A DNA stretch of 27,400 bases from a virus. Location of the stretch: positions 1-27,400 of the IMG/VR virus record IMGVR_UViG_3300027788_000059; one strand, written 5' to 3'. Both the position numbers and the translations under genes were made by a program. Under the pieces are notes generated by a model. The model made no database searches. It was not told where the DNA came from and saw only the letters and a list, made by a program, of their open reading frames with translations. This document shows, piece after piece, positions 1 through 9,177 of this stretch; the first letter of the stretch is position 1; the number at the start of each line of letters is the position of its first letter.

Positions 1-2185
1 TAACACCAGCACCGTCTCTAGCAACATATCCTAAACCGTTTTGAGTACGAGGTGTAAAACCAAAACAAAGTACGTAGGTATATAATGAATCGGTATCAAG
101 TACTCTTCTATCTGCAAGTACACAACCGCCACCACGACCAACAGCTCTGTTAGGGAAATCATCAATTCCGATAGAAGCAATTGTTGCTGTACCACCAGAT
201 TCAGAAGTTATTGTATCACCAACCGCAAATCCTTGACCATTCTTGAGGTTACGAACTCGAATTGTATTTGAAGTATTTACATCACCAGGTACTACACCTT
301 TCTTTGCATCTAATTTATCATCCCAAGATAGGAAACCAATAGCACCAGATGAGAATACAACTTCATCATCAATATTCCATAAGCTTAGTAAAGGATCACT
401 GCTGTTTCCTGTAACTCCCGATAGTACAAATGTTTGACCAAGGTCAGCAAGAGTACCTTTTGAGTTATAAGGATTAAGAGGTGGTTCAACATCTTGACGT
501 AAGAAGTTAGATAACTGAGTACTATCTCTTAAGTAAGGTGAACGTAATAGTTTAGCACCAGGTCGATAAGCAATTGCGAAACCACCTTCTGGGAAGTCAA
601 AGTTATCAACTTTAAAGTTCTGATAACCAAATCCTTGAACGTAACCACCAGAACCAACTAAGATTCCGTTATTGTTTTCGTAGCCAGGTAGCATTTCAAT
701 AACTGTTGCGTACTGACCTGCAGTTGAAGTACAAGAACAGTCATCAGGCAACATCAAGTTACCTTTTGTATAATAAGTACCAGGACCTACTGAAATATGA
801 ACAGCGTTGTTAATTGCGTTACGATTTAATTCGCCGCCTGCTTTTTCTAAACAAAGTTCAAATGCTCTTTCCAGTGTTCTTACTGGTTGCATCATTGTTC
901 CTGGGTTATCATCGTCACCAGAACCGGCATCTACATTAACTTTAAGTGCCTGTGCTGTTTTCTTTGATACTTCAGAGAATAGTTGTCCGAAGTTTATTTG
1001 TTCTGTATCGCCTGTCTTTTCGTTACGAATTGCGAAGTAACTTTCATCATCGATTGGTGCCTCAAACTCTTTGCTGAGATTCATATCGAAGTCGACAAGT
1101 TGAGATTTATCAACTATGCCTGTAAAGGTTGATCCTGTTATTGTACCATTATCGAACGATGATCCGTTTGCACTTAAGCCTTCAGCAGTTGAACTACCAA
1201 TTGACATGTTAGTGGCAACAACATTATTCATCGTACCAGTGTATGTACTGCCACTTATGACACTGTCTGTAATAGTTGAATCATCAATCGTTGAATTGGT
1301 CAGGACAACGTTATTGCCTGTACCGTCATTAAATTCAGATTGTGTTATGACAATATTATTAGCAGTAGAATCTGTAATGACACCAGCAGAGTAATCAGAA
1401 TTAATGATTGTTGCATTATCAATATCACCGTCTGTATAGGTGGCATTAGTAATGTCGGTATTATCCATCGTACCATTAAGAATGGCAGTAGCATCAATCT
1501 GGCCTGCATTAAACTCTGAGGCGGTGATGATAGTATTATTTGCTGTAGAATTTGTAATTGATGAGTTATCAATCGTTGAATTGGTCAGGACAACATTATT
1601 GCCTGTACCTTCATTGAATTCTGAACTTGTTATGACAACGTTGTTAGCAACACTATCAAATAATCTTGAAGACGTAATCGTTACGTTATTGGCAACACTA
1701 TCGTTTAGCGCTGAACTCGTAATGACAAAGTTATTAGCAGTTCCGTCAAGCAAAGTAGTATTGGTAAAGATATTATTATTACCAGTACCTTCTGAGAAAT
1801 CAGAGAACGTAATTGTTACGTTATTTGCTGTACTGTCAAATATCTCGCCAACACTAAACGTTGAGGAAGAGATGGTAATATTGTTAGCAACCGAGTCGGT
1901 CATTACCGTATCTTTGATTGTACCACGGACAAAGTTAGTATCTTCGATTTCAGAATTATCTATATCAACGTTGTCTAGACGCGAATCAGACATTCTCACA
2001 CCAGAGATAGTTCCTCCAGTGATCGTTATTCTAGAAAAGATTTCATATTGAATTGCTTCAACTAATTCTTGTCTAGTTATATTACTTGTACCGTCGTCAC
2101 CTTGGACTAGATTAACAATAACGAACAGGTCTTCTGTTCTAGTATTGGCACCTGTAATCGGAGGTAGTTCTGAAATTTTTGCCAT
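1..2185 (-). CDS. Repeat-helix tail fibre / virion structural protein (3' end cut by window edge)
   Basis: The frame is open from an ATG at 2185 to the left edge, giving 728 residues without a stop, so the C-terminus is missing. The start has AAGGAAAAG a few bases upstream and lies just downstream of a TATAAATA late promoter. Residues 1-50 (MAKISELPPITGANTRTEDL) resemble the N-terminal attachment segment common in marine T4-like structural proteins. Residues about 55-355 are low-complexity Asn/Thr/Ser/Ile/Val sequence with a 15-residue period (for example SVANNVTITSSRLFD), equal to three pentapeptides and likely a solenoid beta-helix. From about residue 411 a motif with VNVDAGSGDDDNPGT, then VHISVGPGTYYTKG, looks like the start of a pectin-lyase-type right-handed beta-helix. 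Probably a host-contacting fibre or baseplate appendage; no enzyme active site is recognisable. Fibre or structural class is fairly sure, exact role is not. Confidence 0.8.
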   Translation of the reverse strand, partial: MAKISELPPITGANTRTEDLFVIVNLVQGDDGTSNITRQELVEAIQYEIFSRITITGGTISGVRMSDSRLDNVDIDNSEIEDTNFVRGTIKDTVMTDSVANNITISSSTFSVGEIFDSTANNVTITFSDFSEGTGNNNIFTNTTLLDGTANNFVITSSALNDSVANNVTITSSRLFDSVANNVVITSSEFNEGTGNNVVLTNSTIDNSSITNSTANNTIITASEFNAGQIDATAILNGTMDNTDITNATYTDGDIDNATIINSDYSAGVITDSTANNIVITQSEFNDGTGNNVVLTNSTIDDSTITDSVISGSTYTGTMNNVVATNMSIGSSTAEGLSANGSSFDNGTITGSTFTGIVDKSQLVDFDMNLSKEFEAPIDDESYFAIRNEKTGDTEQINFGQLFSEVSKKTAQALKVNVDAGSGDDDNPGTMMQPVRTLERAFELCLEKAGGELNRNAINNAVHISVGPGTYYTKGNLMLPDDCSCTSTAGQYATVIEMLPGYENNNGILVGSGGYVQGFGYQNFKVDNFDFPEGGFAIAYRPGAKLLRSPYLRDSTQLSNFLRQDVEPPLNPYNSKGTLADLGQTFVLSGVTGNSSDPLLSLWNIDDEVVFSSGAIGFLSWDDKLDAKKGVVPGDVNTSNTIRVRNLKNGQGFAVGDTITSESGGTATIASIGIDDFPNRAVGRGGGCVLADRRVLDTDSLYTYVLCFGFTPRTQNGLGYVARDGAGV
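1283..1621. repeat. Pair of 54-bp near-identical direct repeats
   Basis: Bases 1283-1336 and 1568-1621 match at 51 of 54 positions, with centres 285 bp (95 codons, in frame) apart. Both encode the same stretch of the fibre protein (TGNNVVLTNSTID). The nucleotide conservation is higher than protein constraint alone would require, which suggests recent duplication or gene conversion within the repeat domain. Confidence 0.85.
1286..1894 (-). repeat. 15-residue (45-nt) tandem repeat domain in fibre gene
   Basis: Residues 98-300 of the fibre protein fall into 15-residue units with pattern (S/G)TxNNxxIT(S/N)SxxxD. The clearest consecutive units cover residues 118-207. Asn-Asn followed by alternating aliphatic and Thr residues recurs in each unit. 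This is three pentapeptides per unit and suggests a regular beta-solenoid. Spacing is broken near residues 208-272, where units become shorter or degenerate. Confidence 0.75.
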
Positions 2186-2216
2186 CTTTAGTCTTTTCCT
2201 TGTGGTATTACCTTAT

Positions 2217-2224
2217 TATTTATA
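2217..2224 (-). promoter_or_regulatory. T4-type late promoter (TATAAATA)
   Basis: The plus strand reads TATTTATA, an exact TATAAATA on the minus strand. It sits in the 54-bp gap between two genes, about 30 bases before the ATG at 2185. In T4 this octamer is the late (gp55 sigma) promoter. The leader would be about 25 bases. Confidence 0.75.
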
Positions 2225-2239
2225 AGACCAATACATCAA

Positions 2240-3529
2240 TTACTCTTTGTTTATAAGCTTGTTTTCTAAAACATTTACCTTTTCACTCAAATCTTTTATT
2301 GCATTTATCAGCAACGGCACCAATTGTTGGTATCTTACTGCTTTGTAAGTACCATCTTCCATTTCAATATCATAAACTACTTCAGGAACTAACTCTTCAA
2401 TCTCCTGAGCAATAACACCAGGATGTGTATCCTGAGGTCTGTTTTTATAGTTAAAGGTATATGTCTTTATTTGTTCTATCGTTTCCAATCCTTTATCGAG
2501 AGGAACAATATTTTCTTTTAATCTTTCGTCTGAGAAGGATCCGTTTGTTGTTACGTCACCAACAAATACTGCACTTCCTGTGTCTCCATCAATTTGGGCT
2601 TTAATAGTTGATCCGCCCGAGAAGAATGTTGTTGTGTTCTCGCTAACGTCATGATGATAAGTTTTATTACCACCGTTAGAAACATAATTATATGAATCAC
2701 CAAAAGTATAGATTGCACTATACACATTCATGTTTGATGCAAAATCAACTAACTGTGTGTTAGTACCACCGACGTATCTAGCAATTCTTAAATAACCTTG
2801 ACCACCTGAAGCTCTGCCTTCTATATAGCCATAGTTATTAGCGTCAACATAACCGCCTGTTCCAATAAACTTATTACCTTTATAAGTATCTAGTTCACCG
2901 TCTCCATCAAATGATATAACGCCTGTGGCAGAAAGGTTAATACCGTCTCCACCAGAAAACGCAGCTCTTGCTCTTGCGGTTGTATGATAAAGATTTGTTG
3001 AACCTTCTGATACATCGTCAGTGCTTAAACCTGCTCCGCCTGCACCAATTGTTAAACTGCCAACTGTTAATGAACCAATTACAACTGCATCAGGAACTGT
3101 TAATGTGCCTGCTGTTGATAATGAAAACTTATTAGGAGTAACACCTGTATTAATAATAAAGTTACCAGGACTTGAATTTTCTAATCCTACGTCCCAAGAT
3201 AAAGTACCGTTGCTGTATCGTGTTTGTGCACCAGCACTATTTAAGAAAGTTGTTGTTAATTGAGCAGCACCTGTAACTTGAAAAGCACCGTTAACATTAA
3301 CCGGAGAACCACCTGTGACTGCTTCAATTGTATTAGTACTTATCTTTGTAGAACCAATTACATTAGCTGCCGTAAAGTTTCCAGTAATTGTTGCACTACC
3401 TGTGGTTGTACTACCAGCAGGCGCTGCCGTCACCACATTAGAAGCTAATAAGTCAACTATATCGTTTGTCTTGTTAAACCAATTTTGGAAGGTTTGCGAA
3501 GTTGTTATATTACCTAGATCCTGAGCCAT
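2240..3529 (-). CDS. Tail fibre protein with C-terminal S74 intramolecular chaperone/peptidase
   Basis: A 429-residue fibre-like protein. The N-terminus (MAQDLGNITTSQTFQNWFNKTNDIVDLL) is an attachment-type segment typical of T4-like marine fibres. It is followed by Gly/Ser/Thr/Asn-rich beta-structured repeats to about residue 330. Residues 333-429 form a peptidase S74 / endosialidase chaperone domain: FSDERLKENI, then GVIAQEIEELVPE and YQQLVPLLINAIKDL, ending in a coiled coil. In this family the domain trimerises the fibre and then cleaves itself off immediately before the catalytic Ser. Here Ser333 and Lys338 keep the Ser-x4-Lys dyad spacing, so release of a roughly 97-residue peptide is expected. 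The gene abuts the 60-residue gene upstream (stop at 3530, ATG at 3529), implying coupled translation. The domain is nearly certain; which fibre it is remains unknown. Confidence 0.9.
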   Translation of the reverse strand: MAQDLGNITTSQTFQNWFNKTNDIVDLLASNVVTAAPAGSTTTGSATITGNFTAANVIGSTKISTNTIEAVTGGSPVNVNGAFQVTGAAQLTTTFLNSAGAQTRYSNGTLSWDVGLENSSPGNFIINTGVTPNKFSLSTAGTLTVPDAVVIGSLTVGSLTIGAGGAGLSTDDVSEGSTNLYHTTARARAAFSGGDGINLSATGVISFDGDGELDTYKGNKFIGTGGYVDANNYGYIEGRASGGQGYLRIARYVGGTNTQLVDFASNMNVYSAIYTFGDSYNYVSNGGNKTYHHDVSENTTTFFSGGSTIKAQIDGDTGSAVFVGDVTTNGSFSDERLKENIVPLDKGLETIEQIKTYTFNYKNRPQDTHPGVIAQEIEELVPEVVYDIEMEDGTYKAVRYQQLVPLLINAIKDLSEKVNVLENKLINKE

Positions 3530-3712
3530 TTATTTTTCTTCCAGTTTTTCTATTCTTTGGTAAATATCAAGAATACTCTTTTTAATATCCACTAAGTCAT
3601 TTTGTATTCGGTCTACTTTGCGATAATAGTTCCGTTCTATTTTATATTTATTGAGAGCGGCAGCATCAGTACTAAGAATTGCGCCATTTGTCTTATCTCT
3701 ATTAATATTCAT
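3530..3712 (-). CDS. Small coiled-coil protein of unknown function
   Basis: A 60-residue, charged protein. Residues 20-60 (KYKIERNYYRKVDRIQNDL and onward to KKSILDIYQRIEKLEEK) have heptad-like hydrophobic spacing and should form a helix or coiled coil. No signal peptide or membrane segment. It is packed between the giant structural gene (17-bp gap) and the S74 fibre gene (directly abutting), so it is co-transcribed with both. The position and coiled coil suggest a fibre-associated connector or assembly factor, but this is inference and I do not recognise a family. Confidence 0.7.
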   Translation of the reverse strand: MNINRDKTNGAILSTDAAALNKYKIERNYYRKVDRIQNDLVDIKKSILDIYQRIEKLEEK

Positions 3713-3729
3713 TGTGATTCCTATAATTC

Positions 3730-6700
3730 CTATGTCAACGCTAGACCGCGGTAATCTTTTAATGTCGGTGCGTTATGTATGTTTGGAGATAGTAAATCAA
3801 TACGAATTTGGAATCTCTTGAATCCTTCAAACACGCCGCTTTGCGATGTATAAGTTAGAGGTCCGCTTTCAACAGCACCAGTTTTATTTGCATCTTTAAT
3901 TTTATATTTAAATTCTCTATAATCACGTAGGTTTGATATTGTAGAATAAGATCCTACTCCTTCAAACTTTTCTAATTCAGTCCATGATAATCTATCGAAA
4001 TCATCGAAGTCATATTGATTCTGAGCTTTAATATAAACTTTAATATCTGTTCCTGCTGGACGATATGCAGAAAGGATTAAGTTGAAATCTTCAGCATCAA
4101 GATCTTCTGCCAACTCAATTTTCTTACTGATATATTTTGCAGTTGTATCAGCGACATTTGTAATCTTATATTGATAAGCAATAAGTTTAGATGCTTCAAT
4201 ATCAAGGAACGGAGTAGATGTTACGTTACTTCCATTAGTCATTGTTATATCTATTGTGAATGCTTTTGTTCCAGTTGGATCGTTTGATTTACTATAAAGA
4301 ATAACACCTTTCTCTGCAAAGTGGTTGTTATCATTAAACTGCATTGGCTTCAAGTAAGTAGATGATGTATCAGAAGGAGGTACAAAAGTTCCTGCCAACG
4401 TAGTTCTTGACGTTGAATCGTTTGCCTTCATAATCATAGGTTGGATATAACTTAAATTGATATCGTTAATAGCAGAAACATTTGCTGTTGAAGTACTATC
4501 AAGACCAACTATATTTGCACCTACGTTAAATTGTTTTGAGGCAGTTGCAGAAGAATGCGCAATATGGCATTCGTAAGGATTTCTTTGAACATCATATAGA
4601 TCCAATTCACCAGCAACGACAGGCATATGAGTACCTGCTCCGCCTTCGTTTGGTGGAGTTTCCAATATAGCCGTAGTACCATTTGTGATTGAAGCAATCT
4701 TATGTATTTGTATTTTAGTAGAAGAAGTATTTACAATTCTTATATAATCACCTGCAGCATAAACAGTATCAAGATTTTGTCCACCTGTTATTGTTTTAGA
4801 ACCTGCGGCAGTAGTAATACCTGTATTGCCAGGAGTAGATAATAATTGATAAACTAATTCGCCTGGTGTAAACCTTCCTGTGATATTACTTAATGACAAG
4901 AATTCGTGATTTGCGTTTGTTAATTTAACAGTACCCGTTGAAGAATTAAAGTTATGTCTCTTTATAGTAAATTTAATATCTTCGTCTTGGTATGATTTCC
5001 AAGCAGAGTTATTTGTTGAAGTAAATAGAACACCATCACCCCAATCCTGAGTAATAGCAGAACCTTTTGTTGCTCCCGGTGTTAAATCAATTCCACCAAC
5101 TTTAGAAGTATAAATTAAGTAATTAGGATCTGACGCATCAGGTTGTACTACAATTGCATATTCCTTTTCAACATCTAAACGTACAGGTGCCTCAAAAGAA
5201 AACGTAGTTTTCAGCGAAGAATCTTCAGAAGTATTTACATTAGCAGGTAGTTTATGAACATTTGCGAATGGCAAGATTCTGTTTGTAGGATAACCATTTA
5301 CTACTTCACGTATTTGTAAAGATACTCCGTTTAATGGAGATGTATCATCACCACCAGAACCTGTCTGAGTTGGTTTACGACGGAAGTATACATCAACATC
5401 AGATAAGTAAACTGAATTAGAGCCTGCACCCATGCCTTTCTTAACAAAGAATGTTTGCGCAAGTGGATCTCTTCCTCGAATACGTCGAGCAACGTTTCTT
5501 GTTGTTACTGTTGTATTTACATCAAAGTTTGGAGATCTTGTTGAAGTTGTTAAACTTGTTTTCTCAACGCTGAAGTTATATGCTCGATATGTAACAAATC
5601 CTTTACTTGTTGAAGCAGAGGAAATATTGTCATATACACTTACATCGGCAATTTCTAATACTCTATCACCTACATAGAATGTTTCGGCAGGTAAATGGAA
5701 CACTGCTCTTAATACACCGTTTGCATCTGTTAGGACTGAAGCTCCTTTATCGCCATACCTACCAACTTCTCCAACTGTATCAGCTGTAATTGATCCTGGC
5801 ATTACATGAGTATCAACGTTCACTCCATCAAAGAAAAAGTAATGTCTTTGATTAGGTCGTAATCCTGACATATAAACTTTGATATCTCTCGATGCCATAT
5901 AAGGTTGGAATCTAAAGTCAGAAACAAATTCACCAACGAACGCTTCTGTTGTTCTTGAACTATCAATGTTAATTTCGCTTGATCTTGTTGTGATAGTTGT
6001 TACTTCAGTTCCTGCACCTCGACGACCGGCACGACCTGGGTCACCTTGAAAATTTCTAAGTGAAGATGTATCAGTCATAGGTAAGAATGCTTGAATCTCA
6101 TCAACGAATTCTTGGAAAGGAGTAGTTAAATCAATATCAATAGAAGCAGGATTAACTGTTGTATCGTAAGCAGCATCGTAAGGTGGAGATATAACTCCAT
6201 CACCTACATACTTATAAAAGTTACTTACACAATTTCTAAAGTTACTTGCATAAGGTTGATTGATTATCTCGACATTAGAATCTCTGCCAACTGTTGCTGC
6301 TTTAGCATCAGAAGTAGATGGGAATATCGAAGAACCTGTTGCTGAATCATATACCAAATCTAATGGGAATGTTTTCAACGAAGGAGTTAAAATTTTCTGA
6401 TTAAATGGTATCGCAGCATTAAACTGTGGATGATTGATTTCTGATAACTGTAAATTGTTAAAAGGATCTACAATAAAACCATTCTTAAATCTATTTAAAC
6501 CGTTCTCATCTCGTACAACTAAATTATCTGTTTCAGATTCTAATTGATTTAATGAAATATAGTATGCCATGTTATCAATCTTCTTTTCAAGATCGTGCAT
6601 ATCTTTCATTGTGTAATTCTTAATACCTGTTGCTCTTGGCTTAATTCCATAACCAGGTTTACGAAGAATATCAGCTTGTTTCTTAGACAGCGCAGGGTAA

Positions 6701-9162
6701 GTTGGAACTTCCACGTTTGCGATTGCCAGTTGATCTGTTGTAAGCTTTGGTGGTACAGGATTTTTCTGTTCTTCACCTTTAATGATAACAATCTCACCAT
6801 AAGAGTCACAAGCAATTGTATCAATTCTTGATAGGTAATGTTCTATACTTGTTTGTAATGATTGTTGTGCAGCAGGAACCAACGCAGCTCCTTTATCACT
6901 GAACGATAAAGTATTGAATCCAACTTGTGTTGAAATTGTTGGAGCATTACCTGAATTTGCCAAATAATTTGCAGATGTATCTTTATTCACGTGTGGTCTG
7001 AAATCAAAGCAATCTCTTAAGTTATATACTTGTCCTGACTCTGATACGTAAGAAGGAATATCAAACTTGCTTAAAGTATTCGGATAGCTGTTAACTGTAA
7101 AGAAGTATTTACCAGTTGAAACGTTTACTTCGAAGCACTGAAGATTAACCGTCATAACACCACTTGGCTCAGGACGACCTTCGATATATTCTACGTAAGA
7201 TAGATCGTAATAAGTATCTTTCTGATTCTCTTTTAATCTAAAGCTGCTTGTAAAATCTTCTCCTGATGCATTTGTAATACTTACAATTTTAAATACATCT
7301 GGGAAACCTAAACTGTATTGTGTTTTAACGTTTGAGTAACTAAACTTAACATAAGTATCACGTAATGTTTTAGCATAAGGTGAGATACCATTCGATGAAC
7401 CAATCTGTCTTTTATTATAAAATACTTCTACTGAACCACTCAAACTGCTATCACAAATAATATTAAGTTGTGAATTATTTAAAGCAGTAGTAGTGCTTGT
7501 AACAGGATATGTTGTTCCTGCCAAGTTAACTCGAATATCGTCGTTAAGACAATTAAAATCTTCACCTGGTCCTGCAGTTAATGTAATTGTACCGGTTGTT
7601 GCCGTTCCTGTATTTTGAGCTCTACAAGGAACAAGAGTATTTGATGTTGCGAATGTTCCATTAATACCAGAATCAAAGATTAACGCCTTTCTTCCTGTTT
7701 CTTTAATAACAGGTGAACCGATAGAATTTGTTCTTACGGGTACATCACCACTACCATCTGATAATTTGGTAATGTCTTTAATAGCTTGAGCACCACTATA
7801 TGCAGCAGAGTGAATATAGATTCTTTTGTCTGTTATATTTTGTACTGAGACTGCACCTACCGAAGCACTTGATGATGTTTGGGCATCTGCCGTAGCAAGA
7901 ATACCTAAATTCAAATAACCTTGCGAAGCGCTTGAAGTATCAATTTCAAAATAGTTTCCATATTCCATTGAAACGTTTTGATTATTAACTGTTTCGGTTT
8001 GTCCTATTTGATCTATTTGGAATGAACGTTCACCAGAATTTTCTATTCTATAACCTTTCACATATGCTGTGCCAGGTCCGACGACACATTGTACTTCACT
8101 ATTGGCAGCACCAGTAGGAATACGATCATCAGTAGTTACTGGGAATGTTTCTAAAATGTAATTACCAGATTCTTCGTATGTACGTCGAGCCATCTCTTCG
8201 CCCAATACATTGTATTGAGAAACGTCTCTTACAGTAATTGCATTACCATTTTGATAACGAGCCAATGTAAAGAAGTCTGAATTCTGAGTACCAGCAGAAG
8301 TTTCTAATACTGTTAATGTAGGAATAAGTTTTAATCTGTCAGCTCCTGGAGCATTTTCATTCTTAGAACCGTTTGCATTATCGTATAAGCTGTTATCTTG
8401 TAGACTATTAATTAAGCTTTCTGATACTAAATAACCAACTGATTTATTATCGGCAACATTACTATATTTTTCAACAACCAATCTTTGTTCTGCTGTAAAT
8501 ATAAAATGGCCTTTTTGAAATACAATACCAGGAGCAGCTTCGATACCGAATGCTCTACCAACATGTGGATTTCCTGCTGAAGGCGCGCCATACACCGCAA
8601 GGCCTGTGCTGATAACAATATCAACTGATAATGTTTCGGCAGTTGTTCCTCTTAAGTATTTGAATCTCGTTACAACTAACGCTTCACCAGCTTGGAATTG
8701 AGTTTGACCTGCATTACCAATGTTAGTGTAGTTAATAAAGAAAGTATTTAGATTTGGTGGTCTTGTTTGAAAACCTTTAGCGGCTTGAACAATTTCTGCT
8801 TTAAGACCAGATGATTGTCCCTTTACTTGATAGACATAGTCAAGCTCTACTTCTTGACCTAGTAATGTTTCAACTGCAGATGTGCTGATATATGACTCTG
8901 CGTTAAATCCTGTAGGGCCGTCATTTAGTTTTACATATTGAAGATCATCAAGTTCTGTAAAGTTACATCCCTTTACAATTGAGCCTTCTTTGAATACGTT
9001 ATCTCCAAATGATTCTACCTGATTTTGAAGTATGCTCTGAAGTTGTGTAAGTTCTCTTGCCTGTATCGCGTATCCAGGCTTGAACATAACTCGATAGAAC
9101 TGCTTCTCGGCATCATAGTCATCGAAGTATGGTGCTTGGTTTAAGTTTTTATTAATAGGCAT
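3730..9162 (-). CDS. Giant DUF4815-type virion structural protein, likely baseplate/fibre-attachment component
   Basis: At 1810 residues this is the largest gene in the window. The N-terminus (residues 1-60, with FKPGYAIQARELTQLQSIL and QVESFGDNVFKEGSIV) and the segment at about 268-340 (NENAPGADRLKL, then QYNVLGEEMARRTYEESGNY) match the DUF4815 phage protein family as I know it. The motif VGPGTAYVKGYRIE follows at about 363. The remainder is beta-rich with many Thr/Ser/Gly turns and a short GDPGRAGRRGAG tract near the middle. The start has AAGGAA upstream. It directly follows gp8, where T4 carries gp9 and gp10 (fibre-socket and wedge-pin proteins), neither of which is otherwise seen here. 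A peripheral baseplate role is therefore likely but inferred. Confidence 0.8.
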   Translation of the reverse strand: MPINKNLNQAPYFDDYDAEKQFYRVMFKPGYAIQARELTQLQSILQNQVESFGDNVFKEGSIVKGCNFTELDDLQYVKLNDGPTGFNAESYISTSAVETLLGQEVELDYVYQVKGQSSGLKAEIVQAAKGFQTRPPNLNTFFINYTNIGNAGQTQFQAGEALVVTRFKYLRGTTAETLSVDIVISTGLAVYGAPSAGNPHVGRAFGIEAAPGIVFQKGHFIFTAEQRLVVEKYSNVADNKSVGYLVSESLINSLQDNSLYDNANGSKNENAPGADRLKLIPTLTVLETSAGTQNSDFFTLARYQNGNAITVRDVSQYNVLGEEMARRTYEESGNYILETFPVTTDDRIPTGAANSEVQCVVGPGTAYVKGYRIENSGERSFQIDQIGQTETVNNQNVSMEYGNYFEIDTSSASQGYLNLGILATADAQTSSSASVGAVSVQNITDKRIYIHSAAYSGAQAIKDITKLSDGSGDVPVRTNSIGSPVIKETGRKALIFDSGINGTFATSNTLVPCRAQNTGTATTGTITLTAGPGEDFNCLNDDIRVNLAGTTYPVTSTTTALNNSQLNIICDSSLSGSVEVFYNKRQIGSSNGISPYAKTLRDTYVKFSYSNVKTQYSLGFPDVFKIVSITNASGEDFTSSFRLKENQKDTYYDLSYVEYIEGRPEPSGVMTVNLQCFEVNVSTGKYFFTVNSYPNTLSKFDIPSYVSESGQVYNLRDCFDFRPHVNKDTSANYLANSGNAPTISTQVGFNTLSFSDKGAALVPAAQQSLQTSIEHYLSRIDTIACDSYGEIVIIKGEEQKNPVPPKLTTDQLAIANVEVPTYPALSKKQADILRKPGYGIKPRATGIKNYTMKDMHDLEKKIDNMAYYISLNQLESETDNLVVRDENGLNRFKNGFIVDPFNNLQLSEINHPQFNAAIPFNQKILTPSLKTFPLDLVYDSATGSSIFPSTSDAKAATVGRDSNVEIINQPYASNFRNCVSNFYKYVGDGVISPPYDAAYDTTVNPASIDIDLTTPFQEFVDEIQAFLPMTDTSSLRNFQGDPGRAGRRGAGTEVTTITTRSSEINIDSSRTTEAFVGEFVSDFRFQPYMASRDIKVYMSGLRPNQRHYFFFDGVNVDTHVMPGSITADTVGEVGRYGDKGASVLTDANGVLRAVFHLPAETFYVGDRVLEIADVSVYDNISSASTSKGFVTYRAYNFSVEKTSLTTSTRSPNFDVNTTVTTRNVARRIRGRDPLAQTFFVKKGMGAGSNSVYLSDVDVYFRRKPTQTGSGGDDTSPLNGVSLQIREVVNGYPTNRILPFANVHKLPANVNTSEDSSLKTTFSFEAPVRLDVEKEYAIVVQPDASDPNYLIYTSKVGGIDLTPGATKGSAITQDWGDGVLFTSTNNSAWKSYQDEDIKFTIKRHNFNSSTGTVKLTNANHEFLSLSNITGRFTPGELVYQLLSTPGNTGITTAAGSKTITGGQNLDTVYAAGDYIRIVNTSSTKIQIHKIASITNGTTAILETPPNEGGAGTHMPVVAGELDLYDVQRNPYECHIAHSSATASKQFNVGANIVGLDSTSTANVSAINDINLSYIQPMIMKANDSTSRTTLAGTFVPPSDTSSTYLKPMQFNDNNHFAEKGVILYSKSNDPTGTKAFTIDITMTNGSNVTSTPFLDIEASKLIAYQYKITNVADTTAKYISKKIELAEDLDAEDFNLILSAYRPAGTDIKVYIKAQNQYDFDDFDRLSWTELEKFEGVGSYSTISNLRDYREFKYKIKDANKTGAVESGPLTYTSQSGVFEGFKRFQIRIDLLSPNIHNAPTLKDYRGLALT

Positions 9163-9177
9163 CTTTACTTACGTTCC

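Noticed and set aside
1286-1894. Regular repeats considered as a CRISPR array
   Set aside because: The repeats are contiguous 45-nt coding units without unique spacers, keep one open frame and are not palindromic.
1440-2051. Plus-strand open frame of 203 codons rich in Val/Leu/Ser
   Set aside because: It is the antisense of the 15-residue repeat domain; its apparent repeats mirror that gene, and no ribosome site or promoter supports it.
3645-3652. AATAAATA on the minus strand upstream of the S74 fibre gene
   Set aside because: It lies within the small coiled-coil gene about 115 bases before the fibre ATG, and the degenerate form occurs inside other genes as well, so it is too weak to call.
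5980-6050. Collagen-like tract in the giant structural protein
   Set aside because: Only about three Gly-x-y triplets (GDPGRAGRRGAG) are present, too short for a collagen helix.
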